From positions 1-64,000 of the forward strand of contig WRLV01000001.1 in the NCBI GenBank assembly GCA_009777445.1: DNA of 64,000 nucleotides. Reading direction: 5' to 3'. Below are positions 62,410 through 64,000 of this stretch, in pieces. Below the pieces are notes generated by a model. The model saw nothing but the letters and a program-made list of their open reading frames with translations. It ran no database searches and was not told the DNA's origin. A program made the translations under genes and the position numbers. Origin of the DNA: Oscillospiraceae bacterium. GTDB taxonomy: Bacteria > Bacillota > Clostridia > Oscillospirales > Ruminococcaceae. The first letter of the stretch is position 1; each line of letters opens with the position of its first letter.

Positions 62410-62646
62410 ATGAAGCCAACTGAAGAAAATATACTATACACACAAATAAACATACTAACAGGATTGTTTGAGTTCACAGATATAACAAAAGAGCAATTTA
62501 AAAAAGCTGTCACAGAACACGATGTTATAGGATTTGTCAGAAGAATGTATGGGCTTTTTCACGAAGAAGGAATAATGAGAAATATGTATGATACTTGTGA
62601 ATATCTGAAAAACAGGGGGATAACAGTAAATGTCGTTGAGGAATAA
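62410..62646 (+). CDS. DUF3791-like small protein
   Basis: 78 residues from the ATG at 62410 (SD GGGGGG); the track's earlier start lies in the repeat element. TEENILYTQINILTGLFEFTDITKEQFKKAVTEHDVIGFVRRMYGLFHEEG resembles DUF3791 proteins, which usually precede DUF3990 genes. It overlaps the next gene by 17 bases. Possible antitoxin or immunity partner (inference). Confidence 0.65.
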   Translation: MKPTEENILYTQINILTGLFEFTDITKEQFKKAVTEHDVIGFVRRMYGLFHEEGIMRNMYDTCEYLKNRGITVNVVEE

Positions 62647-63235
62647 AAAACTGTTAAAAAATGGGATGGTTTTGTATCATGGCAGTAATGAGGTTGTGCA
62701 ATATCCCGAAATAAGAAAAACCATGGGCTATAAAGACTTTGGAGATGGATTTTACACCACCGTGGAAATAAAACAAGCAAAGACTTATGCCATAAGAGTG
62801 GACAAGCGGTTTAGAGAGTTAAACGGTAATGTGAGTTATGAAACATCGCACCCTGTAGTAAACATTTATAAAGTTTCTACAATAGAAGATTTAAATATAA
62901 AGCATTTCAAAGACGCAACTGTGTCTTGGTTAAGGTTTGTATGCAGAAATAGAGACATAAATATAAAAGATAAAAATAAACATGGTAAAGATATAATAAT
63001 AGGAAAAATTGCAGATGATGACACAAAGAGGGTATTAGATGAGTATATGTATGGAGATAAGAGTTTGTACAGAGAAATCGCTAAGATGAAGGGGTTAACC
63101 GTAGAACAAGAAGTAATAAGCAGACTATTGACCGATAGATTAGAAGAACAGCTTCTTTTTGCAACTCAAAAGGCGTTAAGCAGGATTATTTTTATCGGAA
63201 AGGAGAGCCTTTTAAATGGAAAATGGGTACGGTAA
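62630..63235 (+). CDS. DUF3990-like protein, ADP-ribosyltransferase fold
   Basis: 201 residues. The N-terminal part GMVLYHGSNEVVQYPEIRKTMGYKDFGDGFYTTVEIKQAKTYA matches the DUF3990 pattern: the LYHGS plus F-G-x-GFYTT arrangement resembles the His and Tyr strands of ADP-ribosyltransferase folds. Further on, VSWLRFVCRNRD and IIIGKIADDD are typical. A C-terminal EEQLLFATQKAL contains the expected Q-x-x-F/C-T-x-x-A-L signature. Probably a toxin-like NAD-dependent enzyme in a small module (inference). Confidence 0.78.
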   Translation: MSLRNKKLLKNGMVLYHGSNEVVQYPEIRKTMGYKDFGDGFYTTVEIKQAKTYAIRVDKRFRELNGNVSYETSHPVVNIYKVSTIEDLNIKHFKDATVSWLRFVCRNRDINIKDKNKHGKDIIIGKIADDDTKRVLDEYMYGDKSLYREIAKMKGLTVEQEVISRLLTDRLEEQLLFATQKALSRIIFIGKESLLNGKWVR

Positions 63236-63476
63236 TAGAAATAACACAGCGATATGGCATCACAAACAGCTAAAAATTAAAGCTGTAATAGAGTCTATAT
63301 CAAAACAATCTAAAACAAAAAGAGAAAATGTGTTAAAAAATTTCTTATCATCTAAAACATTTGAGGTGTTTAATAGTTCAGACACAATGTATTTAGATAG
63401 CACAACATATATAGTGCAGTTGTTTTATTACGAATCTACAAAAGACTGGGAGGCTTGGAGAAATTATACTCCTTAA
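63216..63476 (+). CDS. Small third gene of the DUF3990 module
   Basis: 86 residues, overlapping the DUF3990 gene by 20 bases (SD AAAGGAGAG). LKIKAVIESISKQSKTKRENVLKNFLSSKTFEVFNSSDTMYL resembles DUF3791/antitoxin-like small helical proteins, but a family cannot be fixed by eye. It ends 30 bases before the next gene. Confidence 0.65.
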   Translation: MENGYGNRNNTAIWHHKQLKIKAVIESISKQSKTKRENVLKNFLSSKTFEVFNSSDTMYLDSTTYIVQLFYYESTKDWEAWRNYTP

Positions 63477-63506
63477 TGGCTAAAAACAGAAAAGGCGGTA
63501 CACATT

Positions 63507-64000
63507 ATGAAACTTTATAACAAACTGCGTGTTCAGCATAAGCGGTTTATTTATCATGGCTATAAAATATATGATGGTGGATTTTCTTTTCATTTCAGCA
63601 TGGACGACATTGAATTTAAGCCTTCGTGGCGGCATAGCTTGCCTGTTTTCGATGTCCCCTTTTATTCAAATTTGGTTTTCAACTTAGGAATGGTTGAGCT
63701 TGTCAGCTACTGGAAAGCCGCTTGTTGCCCGACAGTTGAGGTGCGTTGCGGTTACTTAGATGACTTTCAAATTAATTGGTGGAAGAAGTTGTATAAAAAT
63801 GGGCTCGGTGAATTTTTCTATATGAACAACATTGAGCCGGACGATGATTTCATTGACATTAAAGCTTTGAATAATTCGGGAATGTCGCCGACTGCCCCTG
63901 ACATTTCTGCTTTAAGCGGCTGTTTAATCCCGGTTGGCGGCGGCAAGGACAGTGTTGTTACAATGCAAATGCTCAAAGCTTACGGTGACAATCTTTGTTA
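63507..64000 (+). CDS. N-terminal part of a MurL-like (PP-loop, GGGKDS) protein, cut by the window end
   Basis: The ATG at 63507 has SD AAAAGGCGG; the frame is open to the window end (about 164 residues). FNLGMVELVSYWKAACCPTVEV, WWKKLYKNGLGEFFYMNNI and LIPVGGGKDSVVTMQML recall MurL, the ATP-dependent UDP-MurNAc-L-Ala-L-Glu epimerase, whose GGGKDS loop binds ATP. Other GGKDS-type ATP pyrophosphatases are possible. Not covered by the supplied ORF track. Confidence 0.65.
   Translation, partial: MKLYNKLRVQHKRFIYHGYKIYDGGFSFHFSMDDIEFKPSWRHSLPVFDVPFYSNLVFNLGMVELVSYWKAACCPTVEVRCGYLDDFQINWWKKLYKNGLGEFFYMNNIEPDDDFIDIKALNNSGMSPTAPDISALSGCLIPVGGGKDSVVTMQMLKAYGDNLC

Noticed and set aside
63507-64000. 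Annotation as ThiI or a tRNA-thiolation enzyme from the GGGKDS loop
   Set aside because: The surrounding segments (LGMVELVSYWK, NGLGEFFY) fit MurL-like proteins better, and no THUMP or rhodanese domain is seen; left as a probable call.

Overview
The window looks like chromosome from a low-to-mid GC anaerobic Firmicute, most likely a Clostridia/Oscillospirales-type bacterium. The evidence is gene order typical of that group (phoH-ybeY-dgkA-era-recO-mutS2; mutL-miaA-hfq; sepF-divIVA-lspA-rluD), a split transketolase, near-consensus sigma-A promoters (TTGACA-17-TATAAT), SD sites complementary to the 16S tail including its extreme 3' end (AGAAAGG), and frequent TTG/GTG starts. Everything here is read from sequence by eye; no database was searched.

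Layout. 0.2-3.3 kb: two paralogous lipoproteins. 3.5-7.6 kb: a + strand operon with DAHP synthase, prephenate dehydrogenase and a three-part AmmeMemoRadiSam set. 7.6-21.9 kb: mainly - strand housekeeping: tyrS, a CAT-anticodon tRNA, lon, a repeat-rich hypothetical protein, znuABC, mutS2, recO, era (apparently with a CTG start), dgkA, ybeY, phoH. 22-31 kb: surface and secreted proteins, selO, a chemotaxis receptor and a decayed Rpn-type nuclease gene. 31.1-36.7 kb: a TasA/camelysin-like secreted protein, a SipW-type signal peptidase, a DUF5305-like protein, two membrane proteins (one PrsW-like), an ECF sigma factor and a probable anti-sigma factor. 36.8-41.8 kb: an intact Rpn nuclease, two M42 peptidases, a GNAT and a PLP lyase. 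42-43.7 kb: an AT-rich cassette of unrecognised small genes. 43.7-60 kb: - strand cell-envelope, division and DNA/RNA maintenance genes with a toxin-antitoxin pair inserted. 60.2-64 kb: small unknown genes, a repeat-rich protein, a MITE-like element driving a DUF3791/DUF3990-like (ADP-ribosyltransferase-fold) module, and the start of a probable MurL-like gene.

The two most interesting signals are these. (1) The 31-37 kb locus carries all the parts of an envelope-stress or matrix circuit: secreted fibre-like substrate, dedicated signal peptidase, intramembrane protease, sigma and anti-sigma. (2) There is dense small-repeat architecture that normal annotation misses: an over-represented octamer GACATTCC (23 by hand count); a 74-bp unit whose end is reused as a translation-initiation leader for about ten genes; heptameter arrays (AATTGAC/AGTTGAC) that lie at gene 3' ends and supply their stop codons; and hairpin-promoter composite elements, one bounded by inverted heptad arms.
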